Below, piece after piece: positions 7,260 through 16,916 of a stretch of DNA of 33,743 nucleotides (position 1 is the stretch's first letter; the number at the start of each line of letters is the position of its first letter). The notes beneath the pieces were generated by a model that saw only the letters and a list, made by a program, of their open reading frames with translations, was not told the DNA's origin and ran no database searches. The position numbers were made by a program, and so were the translations under genes. Source of the DNA: Flavobacteriaceae bacterium (lineage in GTDB: Bacteria; Bacteroidota; Bacteroidia; Flavobacteriales; Flavobacteriaceae); NCBI GenBank assembly GCA_018608625.1, contig JABAZC010000032.1, forward strand, positions 1-33,743, written 5' to 3'.

Positions 7260-10200
7260 ATGACTCAAAATAAAACCATAAATATTGGTCCTCACTTAGC
7301 TCAGCTCTCAGATTTGAATGTTAAAGGAGAACAGATGAAAATTGACGGAGAGAGTTTTTATAAAATTTCTAATGTTAATGGTATGCGTCCATTTTTCATG
7401 AGTATCGTTAGCCATTCAAACCATTGGATGTTTATTTCTAGCACGGGTGCATTGTCTGCAGGTCGAAAAGACAGTGATGCAGCCTTATTTCCTTATTATA
7501 CAGATGATAAAATATCTGATTCTTTTGAAACCACCGGGAGTAAGTCTATTTTTCTAGTTGAGAAAAACGGACAAACGTTTTTGTGGGAGCCTTTTTCCTT
7601 GCGTCAAGCATCGTTATACAAAATATCACAAAACCTCTACAAGAATGCCTTTGGTAACAAAGTGATCTTTGAAGAAATTAACCACGATCTTGAAATACGC
7701 TTCACTTATGAGTGGAACTCCACGGATCGTTACGGATTTGTTCGAAAGTCTTCGTTATACAATACAGCGAACTCAGCGGTTAAAGTTCAATTTATTGATG
7801 GGATTCAAAATGTATTGCCTTACGGCGTTGAAGAAGCGCTTCAAAATGGCACTAGTAACCTTGTTGATGCGTACAAGAGAACTGAACTTGTTGAAGGTTC
7901 TTCCCTTGCTATTTTTGCATTGAGTGCCATTATCGTTGATAAAGCGGAGCCAAGTGAGGCTTTAAAATCAAATATTACTTGGTCTATTGGACTTGAAAAC
8001 CCCACCATTCTTTTATCTTCTTTGCAACTAGATGCATTTAGAAGGGGGCAGGAAGTCTCGCAAGAAACGGATGTCAAAGCCGAAAAAGGGGCTTATTTTC
8101 TACATTCCGAAGTAGCCTTAGAGTCAAATGGATCAAAAGAGTGGCTATTGGTCGCTGATGTTAATCAAACCATCTCAGATGTGGTTACTATTAAATCACA
8201 GATACTAACGAATTCAGATTTAAAATCAACCATCCTAAATGATGTTGAGTTGGGTTCTGAACAACTTACCGAACTAGTAGCTGCGTCAGATGGACTCCAA
8301 AAAACAGCCGATGGTCTTCGCAATGTTCGCCACTTCTCAAACACCATGTTTAATATCATGCGAGGTGGGATTTTTGACGATAATTATCAAATTGAAAAAG
8401 CAGATTTTGTTCCTTACATTGAAAAGTTAAATAAAAAAGTATTCCGACACAAAGAAGCGTTGTTAAATGCCTTACCAACACTTTTCAAACTGGAAGACTT
8501 AAAGGCTTTATATCAAGACGATGAGGATAAAAACTTCAAACGTCTTTGTTGCGAATATTTACCTTTAAAGTTTAGTCGTCGCCATGGCGATCCAAGCCGT
8601 CCGTGGAATAAGTTTTCTATAAATACTAGAAACGAAAATGATGGCTCCAAAATATTAGATTATCAAGGTAACTGGCGTGATATTTTCCAAAACTGGGAGG
8701 CTTTAGCGCATTCCTATCCAGAGTTTATGGAAGGAATGATTCATAAGTTTTTAAACGCAACTACTTTTGACGGTTATAACCCGTACCGTGTTACAAAGTA
8801 TGGATTTGATTGGGAAACAATTGAGCCAGATAACCCGTGGTCATACATTGGCTATTGGGGAGATCACCAAATTATTTATTTGCTTAAGTTTCTTGAATTT
8901 ATGGAAGCCTATTACCCAAGCAAATTAGCAACCTATTTTTCTCAAGATTTATTTGTCTATGCCAACGTTCCTTACAAGATTAAGCCATACGAATCTATTT
9001 TGGAAGATCCAAAAAACACTATAGATTTTGATTTTGAAAAGGAAGAAAATATACAGTTCAAAAGGGATGAAATCGGGGTTGATGGAGCGTTGCTAAGAGA
9101 TACAACCGCCTTTATTTACAAAGTTAATTTTGTAGAAAAAATACTAGCTACTGTACTAGCAAAAATGTCTAACTTCATTCCAGAAGGTGGTATTTGGATG
9201 AATACCCAACGCCCTGAGTGGAACGATGCAAACAACGCCCTTGTGGGAAATGGAGTATCCATGGTCACCTTGTATTATTTGAGACGCTTTTTAAAGTTCT
9301 TCAACAAAGTATTGGATCAGGACACCGCAAGTCAGTTTGAAATATCCAATGAGCTGCTAGAGTTTTTCAACAAAGTATCTCAAACCTTGGAAGCGCACAA
9401 GCAGCTGCTTGAAGGTAGTTTTACCGATGAAAGTCGAAAGCTAGTCTTAGACGGTTTAGGACAAGCAGCGAGCAACTATAGAACACAGATTTACGATCAA
9501 AAGTTCTCAGGCTATAAAACAGCCGTTTCTAAGGCTTCCTTGTTAGAGTTTTCTATCACAGCCTTGGATTATTTAGAGCACTCAATACGTGCTAATAAAC
9601 GAACTGATAATTTATTTCATGCGTATAATCTGATGACCGTAACCGACCATAAGGCCGTTTCTATTTCCTATTTACCTGAAATGTTAGAGGGGCAAGTAGC
9701 GGTATTGAGCTCTGGTTATTTATCGAGTCAAGAAAGTTTAGACGTTTTAGACGGTCTAAAAAACAGTCCGTTATTTAGAGAAGATCAGTACAGCTATATC
9801 TTATATCCAAACAAAGAGCTTCCTAAGTTTGTACACAAAAACACCATTGCAGCAGCAGATGTTAAGTCATCGAAATTACTGACCCAACTTCTTGCAGATG
9901 GTAATACACAATTAATTAATCAAGATGGAAATGGTGCTTACCACTTTAATGGCGGTTTTAATAATGCTGACTCCGTACAGTCAGCCTTGAGTGGTCTTTC
10001 AGAATCGTACGCAACCCTTGTGGATGCGGATTCTAAAAAGGTGCTTGATATTTTTGAATCTGTATTTGACCACAAATCATTTACAGGAAGATCGGGCACC
10101 TTCTTTGGGTATGAAGGTCTTGGGTCTATTTACTGGCATATGGTATCCAAGTTATTATTGGCGGTCTATGAAGTCACTCAAAAAGCACTGTCTGAATCAG

Positions 10201-10724
10201 AAGATAAAGAGCTTATAGGTCGATTATACGATCATTATTTTGAAGTTAATGCAGGAATAGGAGTTCATAAATCACCAGAGCTTTATGGGGCGTTTCCTAC
10301 AGATGCGTATTCACATACGCCCGGTGGTAAAGGCGCACAGCAACCAGGGATGACCGGTCAAGTGAAAGAAGATGTTCTGAGTAGATTTGGGGAGTTAGGA
10401 GTCAAAGTACGTAATGGCGCTGTTGAATTTAACCCAGAAATCCTACGAACAGAAGAGTTTTTAGCAACGAAAGATGTGTTTAATTACATCAACCTAGCCA
10501 AAGAAAAATGTCATGTAGATTTAGAAGTAGACTCATTGGCTTTTACATATTGTCAAGTGCCGGTAATTTACCAGAAAGCATCTAGTTCAGCTATTAAAGT
10601 TTTTCTAAGTGACGGCAGAGTTTCATCCTTTAAAGGGAAGTCCCTAGATGTTGAAACGAGCCAAATGCTGTTTAATAGAGGTGGGCAAATAGATAAATTA
10701 GTGGTATCTGTAATTAAGCTCTAA
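7260..10724 (+). CDS. Cytoplasmic beta-1,3-glucan phosphorylase, GH149 family (GH94-like)
   Basis: This 1154-residue protein has no signal peptide. It shows the plan of GH94-type inverting phosphorylases: an N-terminal beta-sandwich region (about 1-330), a helical linker, an (alpha/alpha)6-type barrel (about 400-1040) and a C-terminal part. The general acid is probably Asp656 in RPEWNDANNALVGNG, equivalent to the WND aspartate of GH94. The segment GAQQPGMTGQVKED (Thr1032-Gly1033) matches the phosphate-binding loop position. Size and the WNDANNAL form point to GH149, the family founded on Euglena EgP1 and bacterial Pro_7066, rather than to GH94 (about 800 residues) or GH161. GH149 cleaves beta-1,3-gluco-oligosaccharides with phosphate, releasing alpha-glucose-1-phosphate. 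Partners in the operon (GH17, GH30, sugar symporter) fit this role. Family assignment is from memory of motifs and context. Confidence 0.82.
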   Translation: MTQNKTINIGPHLAQLSDLNVKGEQMKIDGESFYKISNVNGMRPFFMSIVSHSNHWMFISSTGALSAGRKDSDAALFPYYTDDKISDSFETTGSKSIFLVEKNGQTFLWEPFSLRQASLYKISQNLYKNAFGNKVIFEEINHDLEIRFTYEWNSTDRYGFVRKSSLYNTANSAVKVQFIDGIQNVLPYGVEEALQNGTSNLVDAYKRTELVEGSSLAIFALSAIIVDKAEPSEALKSNITWSIGLENPTILLSSLQLDAFRRGQEVSQETDVKAEKGAYFLHSEVALESNGSKEWLLVADVNQTISDVVTIKSQILTNSDLKSTILNDVELGSEQLTELVAASDGLQKTADGLRNVRHFSNTMFNIMRGGIFDDNYQIEKADFVPYIEKLNKKVFRHKEALLNALPTLFKLEDLKALYQDDEDKNFKRLCCEYLPLKFSRRHGDPSRPWNKFSINTRNENDGSKILDYQGNWRDIFQNWEALAHSYPEFMEGMIHKFLNATTFDGYNPYRVTKYGFDWETIEPDNPWSYIGYWGDHQIIYLLKFLEFMEAYYPSKLATYFSQDLFVYANVPYKIKPYESILEDPKNTIDFDFEKEENIQFKRDEIGVDGALLRDTTAFIYKVNFVEKILATVLAKMSNFIPEGGIWMNTQRPEWNDANNALVGNGVSMVTLYYLRRFLKFFNKVLDQDTASQFEISNELLEFFNKVSQTLEAHKQLLEGSFTDESRKLVLDGLGQAASNYRTQIYDQKFSGYKTAVSKASLLEFSITALDYLEHSIRANKRTDNLFHAYNLMTVTDHKAVSISYLPEMLEGQVAVLSSGYLSSQESLDVLDGLKNSPLFREDQYSYILYPNKELPKFVHKNTIAAADVKSSKLLTQLLADGNTQLINQDGNGAYHFNGGFNNADSVQSALSGLSESYATLVDADSKKVLDIFESVFDHKSFTGRSGTFFGYEGLGSIYWHMVSKLLLAVYEVTQKALSESEDKELIGRLYDHYFEVNAGIGVHKSPELYGAFPTDAYSHTPGGKGAQQPGMTGQVKEDVLSRFGELGVKVRNGAVEFNPEILRTEEFLATKDVFNYINLAKEKCHVDLEVDSLAFTYCQVPVIYQKASSSAIKVFLSDGRVSSFKGKSLDVETSQMLFNRGGQIDKLVVSVIKL

Positions 10725-10725
10725 T

Positions 10726-11988
10726 ATGAAGTACACAAGACATTTACTGTTAATCGCACTAATTTTTAATTTATGCTTTTGCCTAGGGTCTTGTAAAGAT
10801 AAAAAAATGAATGAATTACCTGTAAATAAGAATAAGTCAGCCGCTGAATTTCTAGGGCACTCTGATTATAGAGCCATGTCCTATGGAGGGTATCGGACCT
10901 TAACAAGAGATGATCAGCCTTCTTTATCTCAGATTAAAGAAGACCTCAAGATTTTATCGGCTATAGGGATCAAAGTAATCCGCACCTATAATTTACAACT
11001 AGATCAGGCTCATAATATTTTAAAAGCTATACGAGCTTTAAAAATGGAGGACGCTAGTTTTGAAATGTATGTGATGCTTGGTCTTTGGATAGAATGTGAA
11101 AATGCTCGTCAGTCACCAAATCATGGGGCGGAAGATATTGCCGTTAATACTGCTGAAATTGAGCGTGCCATAATATATAGCAATCAGTATCCAGATATCG
11201 TTAAAATTATTGCAGTAGGTAATGAAGCGATGGTTCATTGGCAAGCCGATTATTTTGTATTGCCGTCTGTAATTTTAAAGTGGGTAAATCATTTACAAAA
11301 ATTAAAAACGGAACATAAGTTACCTTCAGAATTATGGATTACAAGTTCAGATAATTTTGCATCATGGGGCGGTGGAGACGCTGCTTATCACAACGAAGAT
11401 TTAACCGCTTTGATTAAGGCAGTCGATTATATTTCACTACATACGTATCCATTTCATGACACACACTATAATTCCAGTTTTTGGCTAGAGAGTCAAAAGA
11501 ATATCGAACATTTAGATGCCAAAGTACGAATTGAATTGGCAGTACAGAGTGCGGTTGATTATGCCGTATTTCAGTACCAAGCCGTTGAAAGTTATGTAGA
11601 AAGCTTAGGAGTTCAAACTCCGATTCACATAGGGGAAACAGGATGGGCTACAGCATCAGAGAATCTTTATGGCACTTCGGGGACTCAAGCCGCTGATGAA
11701 TACAAGCAAGCTCTTTATTACCAAAAAATGTCTGACTGGACCATAGCAAATGAGGTGAGTTGTTTTTATTTTGAAGCTTTTGATGAACCTTGGAAGGATG
11801 CACCTCGTCCTAGGGGGTCTGAAAATCATTTTGGACTTATTGATGTCGAGGGAACTCTTAAATACGCCCTTTGGGATGAATATGATTCAGGTGTTTTTAA
11901 GGGCATGACTCGCGATGATATACCACTTAAAAAATCGTTTAATGGGGCATTTGAGGAGATGTTCAGTACAGTTAAACTACCAAACTAA
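10726..11988 (+). CDS. GH17-family beta-1,3-glucan-active lipoprotein
   Basis: The start is one base after the stop codon of the phosphorylase gene. The signal ends in a lipobox (LGSC, Cys23), giving an anchored protein of about 397 residues. It is a GH17 TIM-barrel: acid/base Glu167 in IAVGNEAM, nucleophile Glu304 in HIGETGWATAS, and FEAFDEPWK near the end, a conserved aromatic/acidic strand of this family. GH17 enzymes hydrolyse or transglycosylate beta-1,3-glucans with retention. Fungal and bacterial relatives with this short form include glucanosyltransferases, so elongation or branching is as possible as hydrolysis. The cysteine is followed by KDKK, not a clear surface-export signal, so a periplasmic location is favoured. 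It is a paralogue of the signal-less GH17 at 16917, sharing YGGYR/YSGYR, SQxKEDL and EAFDEPWK. Confidence 0.87.
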   Translation: MKYTRHLLLIALIFNLCFCLGSCKDKKMNELPVNKNKSAAEFLGHSDYRAMSYGGYRTLTRDDQPSLSQIKEDLKILSAIGIKVIRTYNLQLDQAHNILKAIRALKMEDASFEMYVMLGLWIECENARQSPNHGAEDIAVNTAEIERAIIYSNQYPDIVKIIAVGNEAMVHWQADYFVLPSVILKWVNHLQKLKTEHKLPSELWITSSDNFASWGGGDAAYHNEDLTALIKAVDYISLHTYPFHDTHYNSSFWLESQKNIEHLDAKVRIELAVQSAVDYAVFQYQAVESYVESLGVQTPIHIGETGWATASENLYGTSGTQAADEYKQALYYQKMSDWTIANEVSCFYFEAFDEPWKDAPRPRGSENHFGLIDVEGTLKYALWDEYDSGVFKGMTRDDIPLKKSFNGAFEEMFSTVKLPN

Positions 11989-11993
11989 ACATA

Positions 11994-13010
11994 ATGAAAT
12001 TAAAATTAAAACATATATTTATCTTTGGACTTCTTAGTCTTTCTTATAGTTTTATATCTTTTGAGGATACTGAGGTGGTTTCGGTCAAAGATAGACAGTT
12101 ACGAATTAATGAGACGCCGTACTTTATAAAGGGAGTTTGTTACAACCCCGTCGAAAAGGGGCGTGTAGAAAGAGATTTCACGAATATCGATCTTGACCTT
12201 GCCTTAATGAAAGAAGCAGGTATAAATACCATCCGCGTCTACATGCCTATTGATGAGGTTTCTGTTTTGGATAAGATTGCTGCTGCAGGGATTAAAGTGA
12301 TTACAAGTTTTGGCTACAACCAAGAAGGGCGTTATGATATGGTCACAGGTTCTTATTTAGACTATGTTAACAAATACAAAAATCATAAAGCAATTTTATT
12401 ATGGGAGCTTGGGAATGAATATAACTACCATCCAGAATGGTTTGAAGGTGATATAAAAAACTGGTATGACAGTTTGCAAAACGCAGCAGATGCCATTCAT
12501 CAAAATGATCCAAATCACCCTGTTGCCTCAGCGCATGGTGAACTTCCAGATAGCGCTGCTTTGGCTGCATCGACCAATATCGATTTATGGGGCCTGAATG
12601 TGTACCGTTGGGATAATCCAGAAAAAATATTTAAACAATGGTCAGCCTTAAGTGATAAGCCTATGTATCTTTCAGAGGCCGGGAGTGATAGTTATATGAC
12701 TGTTGCCAACCATGGGTTTTCTAAAGGGGAGAACCAGCACGCACAAGCGCAGTCTTTAAATAATATTTTGAGTGATGTTTTTGAGCATAAATTGATTAGT
12801 ACTGGTGTTTTAGTATTTTCTTTTACAGACGAGTTATGGAAAGCGGGAAGCCCAGATGTCCAAGATATTGGTGGCTGGGCTCCAGCCAGTAGCGGGGTGC
12901 CTTATGACGGAACTGCTAATGAAGAATATTGGGGGCTGTTAGACGTTAATCGCGATAAAAAAGAGGCGTTTTATGTACTGAAAGAATTTTATAATAACCT
13001 AGATAATTAA
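11994..13010 (+). CDS. Secreted clan GH-A glycoside hydrolase, GH2/GH5/GH72-like
   Basis: A 338-residue protein with a Lys-rich hydrophobic signal peptide (about 20 residues, no lipobox). The mature part is a single TIM barrel of clan GH-A: strand 1 YFIKGVCYNP, strand 2 EAGINTIRVYMP, acid/base Glu142 in LLWELGNEYNYHPEW, nucleophile Glu228 in MYLSEAGSDSY, and a final VFSFTDELWKAG strand. Automated tools would probably call it a GH2 TIM-barrel protein, but it lacks the flanking sugar-binding and immunoglobulin-like domains of true GH2 enzymes. The start (FIKGVCYNP, AGINTIRVY) also recalls GH72 beta-1,3-glucanosyltransferases. Placement between GH17 and GH30 genes points to a beta-glucan substrate. 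The precise family and whether it hydrolyses or transfers glucosyl chains stay open. Confidence 0.75.
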   Translation: MKLKLKHIFIFGLLSLSYSFISFEDTEVVSVKDRQLRINETPYFIKGVCYNPVEKGRVERDFTNIDLDLALMKEAGINTIRVYMPIDEVSVLDKIAAAGIKVITSFGYNQEGRYDMVTGSYLDYVNKYKNHKAILLWELGNEYNYHPEWFEGDIKNWYDSLQNAADAIHQNDPNHPVASAHGELPDSAALAASTNIDLWGLNVYRWDNPEKIFKQWSALSDKPMYLSEAGSDSYMTVANHGFSKGENQHAQAQSLNNILSDVFEHKLISTGVLVFSFTDELWKAGSPDVQDIGGWAPASSGVPYDGTANEEYWGLLDVNRDKKEAFYVLKEFYNNLDN

Positions 13011-13017
13011 TCTTTTC

Positions 13018-14517
13018 ATGATGCGAAATACAATATTTAATCCCCCCTTTTTTTTAGTAGTAATGTCCTTGTTTTTAGCTTCGTGTGATTCAAAAAAAGA
13101 AATGATGATAGAGGTCTATGAAACATCTGCCGCGGGACATAAATTAACCCCATTAAACTCCTTTTCCATAGGGGGTGTAGTTTCCGAAATTAATTTAAAC
13201 TTGGAAGAAAAACTACAAACGATTACTGGATTTGGTGGAGCTTTTACAGAATCTTCAGCCTATCTTTTAAATCGACTAAGCCCCGAAAAAAAGGACCAAA
13301 TAATCAATGCCTATTTTTCTAAAGAAGGCGCCGCCTATTCTTTGACGCGAACCCATATGAATTCGTGTGATTTTTCTTTGAGTAACTATTCTTATACGGC
13401 GATTGAAGGCGACACTGAACTTGAACACTTTTCTATAGAGCATGACAAAGATGATCTTATTCCAATGATCAAGGCTGCACAGGCAGCTTCCAAAGACGGA
13501 TTCAAACTTTTCGCATCGCCTTGGACTGCTGCACCATGGATGAAAGACAATAATTCATGGGTTGGAGGGAAATTAAAGCCAGAGTATTATGATACATGGG
13601 CGTTATTTTTCTCTAAATATGCCGATGCTTACAAAGCTGAAGGCATCGATATCTGGGGTTTTACGGTTGAAAACGAACCTATGGGTAATGGAAATAACTG
13701 GGAGAGTATGGTTTTTAGCCCTGAAGAGATGACGCATTTTGTTCAAAACCATCTTGGTCCTACGCTAGAGGCCAAAGGACAGGAAGACCTGGTCATATTG
13801 GGTTTTGATCAAAATAGAGGCGACCTTAAAGAGTGGGTAGATGTAATGTTTAAAGATGAGGCAAGCTCAAGATATTACGATGGAACGGCTATTCACTGGT
13901 ATGAAAGTACCTATGATTATTTTCCAGAAGAGTTACAATACGCACATTATAAAGCACCTAATAAATATTTAATTCAAGCTGAAGCATGTGTGGACTCAGA
14001 GGTTCCAGCTTGGAAGGATGATGCTTGGTACTGGTCTAAAGAAGCCACCGATTGGGGTTTTGATTGGCGTGAGGCTGAAAAAAAGTACTTACACCCTAAA
14101 TACGCACCTGTTAATCGCTATGCGAGGGATATTATTGGTTGCTTAAACAACTGGGTTGACGGATGGGTCGATTGGAACATGGTTCTTGACCGACAAGGGG
14201 GTCCTAATTGGTTTAAGAATTGGTGTGTAGCGCCAATAATTGTAGACCCAGAACAAGACGAAGTTTACCTTACCCCGCTCTATTATGTTATGTCTCATTT
14301 TAGCAAATTTATTAGGCCTGGAGCGCGTGTTATTCAAGTCCATAAAACAGATGATGATTTAATGGTCTCTGCAACTGAAAACCTTAATGGTTCTATAGTG
14401 GTGGTGGTTTTTAATGAAGGACTTTCTGAAAAGTATTTTAATTTAAATTTATCTGGAGAAACCCATGCTTTGAGCGTAAGCCCCCAAGCCTTACAAACTA
14501 TAATTTTCACAAACTAA
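13018..14517 (+). CDS. GH30-family beta-glucosidase/beta-1,6-glucanase lipoprotein
   Basis: A 499-residue lipoprotein (lipobox LASC, Cys23; ATG codons at 13018 and 13021 are both usable). GH30 features run through the protein: GFGGAFTESSAYLLNRL near residue 75, RTHMNSCDFS, SPWTAAPWMKD, acid/base Glu220 in TVENEP, AIHWY, nucleophile Glu322 in LIQAEAC, NWVDGWVDWNM and the C-terminal beta-domain starting around YYVMSHFSKFIRPGA. These are the marks of the glucosylceramidase-like GH30_1/GH30_3 group. Marine Bacteroidota use such enzymes to remove beta-1,6-linked glucose from laminarin, which fits the neighbouring beta-1,3-glucan genes. The lipid anchor places it outside the cytoplasm. The sequence after the cysteine (CDSKKE) is not strongly acidic, so surface exposure is uncertain. 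Confidence 0.9.
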   Translation: MMRNTIFNPPFFLVVMSLFLASCDSKKEMMIEVYETSAAGHKLTPLNSFSIGGVVSEINLNLEEKLQTITGFGGAFTESSAYLLNRLSPEKKDQIINAYFSKEGAAYSLTRTHMNSCDFSLSNYSYTAIEGDTELEHFSIEHDKDDLIPMIKAAQAASKDGFKLFASPWTAAPWMKDNNSWVGGKLKPEYYDTWALFFSKYADAYKAEGIDIWGFTVENEPMGNGNNWESMVFSPEEMTHFVQNHLGPTLEAKGQEDLVILGFDQNRGDLKEWVDVMFKDEASSRYYDGTAIHWYESTYDYFPEELQYAHYKAPNKYLIQAEACVDSEVPAWKDDAWYWSKEATDWGFDWREAEKKYLHPKYAPVNRYARDIIGCLNNWVDGWVDWNMVLDRQGGPNWFKNWCVAPIIVDPEQDEVYLTPLYYVMSHFSKFIRPGARVIQVHKTDDDLMVSATENLNGSIVVVVFNEGLSEKYFNLNLSGETHALSVSPQALQTIIFTN

Positions 14518-14527
14518 AACTATAATT

Positions 14528-16012
14528 ATGAATTCACAAACTAATTTAGTGCGCAGTCGAGTTTCTTGGGGTCAAAAGATAGCCTTTGGCTTTGGCATGC
14601 TCGCCAATCAAATGTTTCCAGCGGTAATAAGTATTTTCATTGTTGTACTGGTTCAAAATTTAGGTTTTCCAGGGTGGATGTGGGGTGTTGTGTCGCTAGC
14701 GCCAAGGATTTTCGATTCTATTACAGATCCAATTATGGGGTTTATTTCAGATAACACAAAATCTAAGTGGGGCAGACGGCGACAGTATGTGTTGATTGGA
14801 GCCCTAATTATGGGGGTCTCATTTATCATTATGTGGCAGTTATTTCTAGATAATGGTGTGGATTATAATTTCGTATACTTTTTAATGTGGTCTCTTGTGT
14901 TTTATTTAGGTCTTACCATATTTGGAGTTCCTTATGTAGCGATGGGCTATGAAATGAGTGATGATTTTCATGAGCGTACGCAGATTATGGCCGTTGCTCA
15001 ATGGATCGGACAATGGGCATGGGTCATAGCACCTTGGTTTTGGGTTGTTATGTATGCTGACCCCAACTCTGTTATGTTTTCAATATTTGATTTCCAAACT
15101 AATGGCTGGTTTGAGTCTGCTGAAGTTGCTGTAAGAGAGTTAGCAATTTGGGTTGGAGTTGTCTGCATGATTTTTGCTATGATTCCTGCCATATTCATTA
15201 AAAGTGAATCTACATTAGATAAAGATTACGCTCCTTTAACCCTCAAAAACATTGGAGGGAGTTTCAAGGAAATTGGAACTAGTTTTGTAGAGGCATCCAG
15301 GTCCAAACCGTTTAGAAAACTGTGTGTTTCTACTTTTTTCATCTTTAATGCTTTTAATACCGTCGCAGGGTTCACCTTTTTTATTATTGTCTATTATTTA
15401 TTTAATGGCAATACCGGCGATGCAGGTATTTGGCCCACATTGTTTGGAAGCTGTGGTGCCTTAGTGACTACCTTCTTAGTCATCCCAATTGTTACCTATA
15501 TGTCTAAGAAAGTAGGTAAAAAGAAAGCTTTTTTAATTTCACAGAGTATATCAATTGTAGGGTACGTCATGTTTTGGTTTTTGTTTATCCCTGGAAAGCC
15601 TTATATGTTTTTATTCGCCTTGCCTTTCTTTTCTTTTGGAATCGGAGGGTTGTTTACGTTAATGATGTCAATGACGGCAGATGTTATTGATTTAGATGAG
15701 CTTCATACAGGTAAAAGACGAGAAGGTGTTTTCGGTGCAATTTACTGGTGGATGGTCAAGTTTGGTTTTGCCATCGCAGGCGGTTTGACTGGAACAATTC
15801 TGACGTTAGTTGGTTTTACATCTGGGGCAGACTCACAACCTGAAAATGCGATAATAGGTCTTCGATTATTTTTCACTGGCTTCCCAATACTAGGAACTTT
15901 AATTGCTATTTATGTAATGTGGGATTATGATATCACGGAAGAGAAAGCCAATGAAATTTCAGAAGCGCTAGCCAAAAGAAAATCAGAGAATACAATTAAA
16001 TCTAATCACTAA
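14528..16012 (+). CDS. GPH-family (MelB-like) sugar:cation symporter
   Basis: A 494-residue inner-membrane transporter with about twelve hydrophobic segments. It carries the GPH signature after the first helix pair: Asp63 and Asp67 in FDSITDPIMG, at the same DxxxD spacing as the cation-site residues Asp55 and Asp59 of MelB, then ISDNTKSKWGRRRQY. GYEMSDDFHERT and DVIDLDELHTGKRREGVFGA are further family marks. Members import glycosides such as melibiose, xylosides and glucuronides with Na+ or H+. Here it should bring beta-gluco-oligosaccharides made outside into the cytoplasm, feeding the GH149 phosphorylase and the two signal-less GH17 proteins. It is the only transporter in this operon. Confidence 0.9.
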   Translation: MNSQTNLVRSRVSWGQKIAFGFGMLANQMFPAVISIFIVVLVQNLGFPGWMWGVVSLAPRIFDSITDPIMGFISDNTKSKWGRRRQYVLIGALIMGVSFIIMWQLFLDNGVDYNFVYFLMWSLVFYLGLTIFGVPYVAMGYEMSDDFHERTQIMAVAQWIGQWAWVIAPWFWVVMYADPNSVMFSIFDFQTNGWFESAEVAVRELAIWVGVVCMIFAMIPAIFIKSESTLDKDYAPLTLKNIGGSFKEIGTSFVEASRSKPFRKLCVSTFFIFNAFNTVAGFTFFIIVYYLFNGNTGDAGIWPTLFGSCGALVTTFLVIPIVTYMSKKVGKKKAFLISQSISIVGYVMFWFLFIPGKPYMFLFALPFFSFGIGGLFTLMMSMTADVIDLDELHTGKRREGVFGAIYWWMVKFGFAIAGGLTGTILTLVGFTSGADSQPENAIIGLRLFFTGFPILGTLIAIYVMWDYDITEEKANEISEALAKRKSENTIKSNH

Positions 16013-16018
16013 AATAGT

Positions 16019-16903
16019 ATGTCATACAGAAAAGAAAAGAAAAAATCGTTAGTAGGTCTAAATTATTCAGAGTATAGTTCTGAACAACTTCAATCTCTTT
16101 GCAGCACAGTTTTAGATAACGGAATGCATGGTTTGTGTTTTAGTCCTTACGAAGAAGGTCAAAAACCAGGCGATTTAATAACGGAGGCTCAAATCCGAAA
16201 ACGTCTTGAAATCATAGCACCCTATACTAAGTGGATTCGTAGTTTTTCATGTACTGAGGGAAATGATTTAATTCCTAAATTAGCTAAAGAGTACGGACTG
16301 AAAACGCTAGTTGGTGCTTGGTTAGGAGATGATAAGGTCGTCAATAACAAAGAAATGAAAGCGCTTATTGAGCTTAGTAAAGCTGGGTTTGTAGATGTAG
16401 CAGCTGTTGGAAATGAGGTTATGTACAGGGGAGATCTTACAGAAGCTGAACTTATAGATCATATTCAAGCGTTTAAAACAGCTGTCCCAACTGTTGATGT
16501 TGGTTATGTAGATGCGTATTATGAATTCACTGATCGTCCAAAAATTACAGAAGCCTGTGATGTTATTCTTGCTAATTGTTATCCCTATTGGGAAGCCTGT
16601 CATATGGACTATTCCTTGCTTTATATGAAGCAGATGTACCAACAAGCATTGCATGCCGCGAATGGTAAAAAAGTAATTATTACCGAAACTGGATGGCCAA
16701 GTCAAGGAAGTGATTTAGGGATCTCCCACCCTTCATATGACAATGCCCTTAAGTATTTTATCAATGCTCAACTTTGGTCTAACCAAGACCAAATTGAAAT
16801 GTTTTATTTCTCCTCTTTTGATGAATCTTGGAAAGTGGGAACCGAGGGAGATGTAGGGGCTTTCTGGGGGCTTTGGGATAAAAATGAAAAATTAAAATTT
16901 TAA
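16019..16903 (+). CDS. Cytoplasmic GH17-like protein (single compact barrel)
   Basis: A 294-residue protein without a signal peptide (start MSYRKEKKK, charged), in the same operon as the symporter (6-base gap). GH17 marks: acid/base Glu133 in AAVGNEVMY, nucleophile Glu223 in IITETGWPSQGS, the exact textbook ETGWP form, and FSSFDESWK near the end. It resembles the short bacterial/fungal exo-type beta-1,3-glucanases and glucanosyltransferases of GH17. Its cytoplasmic location is unusual for GH17 and suggests it acts on imported oligosaccharides, either cutting them or rearranging them into substrates for the phosphorylase. It is clearly more distant from the two other GH17 proteins of the operon than those are from each other. 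Confidence 0.83.
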   Translation: MSYRKEKKKSLVGLNYSEYSSEQLQSLCSTVLDNGMHGLCFSPYEEGQKPGDLITEAQIRKRLEIIAPYTKWIRSFSCTEGNDLIPKLAKEYGLKTLVGAWLGDDKVVNNKEMKALIELSKAGFVDVAAVGNEVMYRGDLTEAELIDHIQAFKTAVPTVDVGYVDAYYEFTDRPKITEACDVILANCYPYWEACHMDYSLLYMKQMYQQALHAANGKKVIITETGWPSQGSDLGISHPSYDNALKYFINAQLWSNQDQIEMFYFSSFDESWKVGTEGDVGAFWGLWDKNEKLKF

Positions 16904-16916
16904 AAAATATATTTAG

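Noticed and set aside
7260-10724. Cellobiose or chitobiose phosphorylase (GH94) for the large enzyme
   Set aside because: It is about 350 residues longer than GH94 enzymes of that kind, and the neighbours point to beta-1,3-glucan. GH149 fits better, though it shares the GH94 catalytic motif.
16322-16705. Minus-strand frame of 127 codons
   Set aside because: Lies entirely inside the GH17 gene at 16019, which has both catalytic motifs in the other strand.
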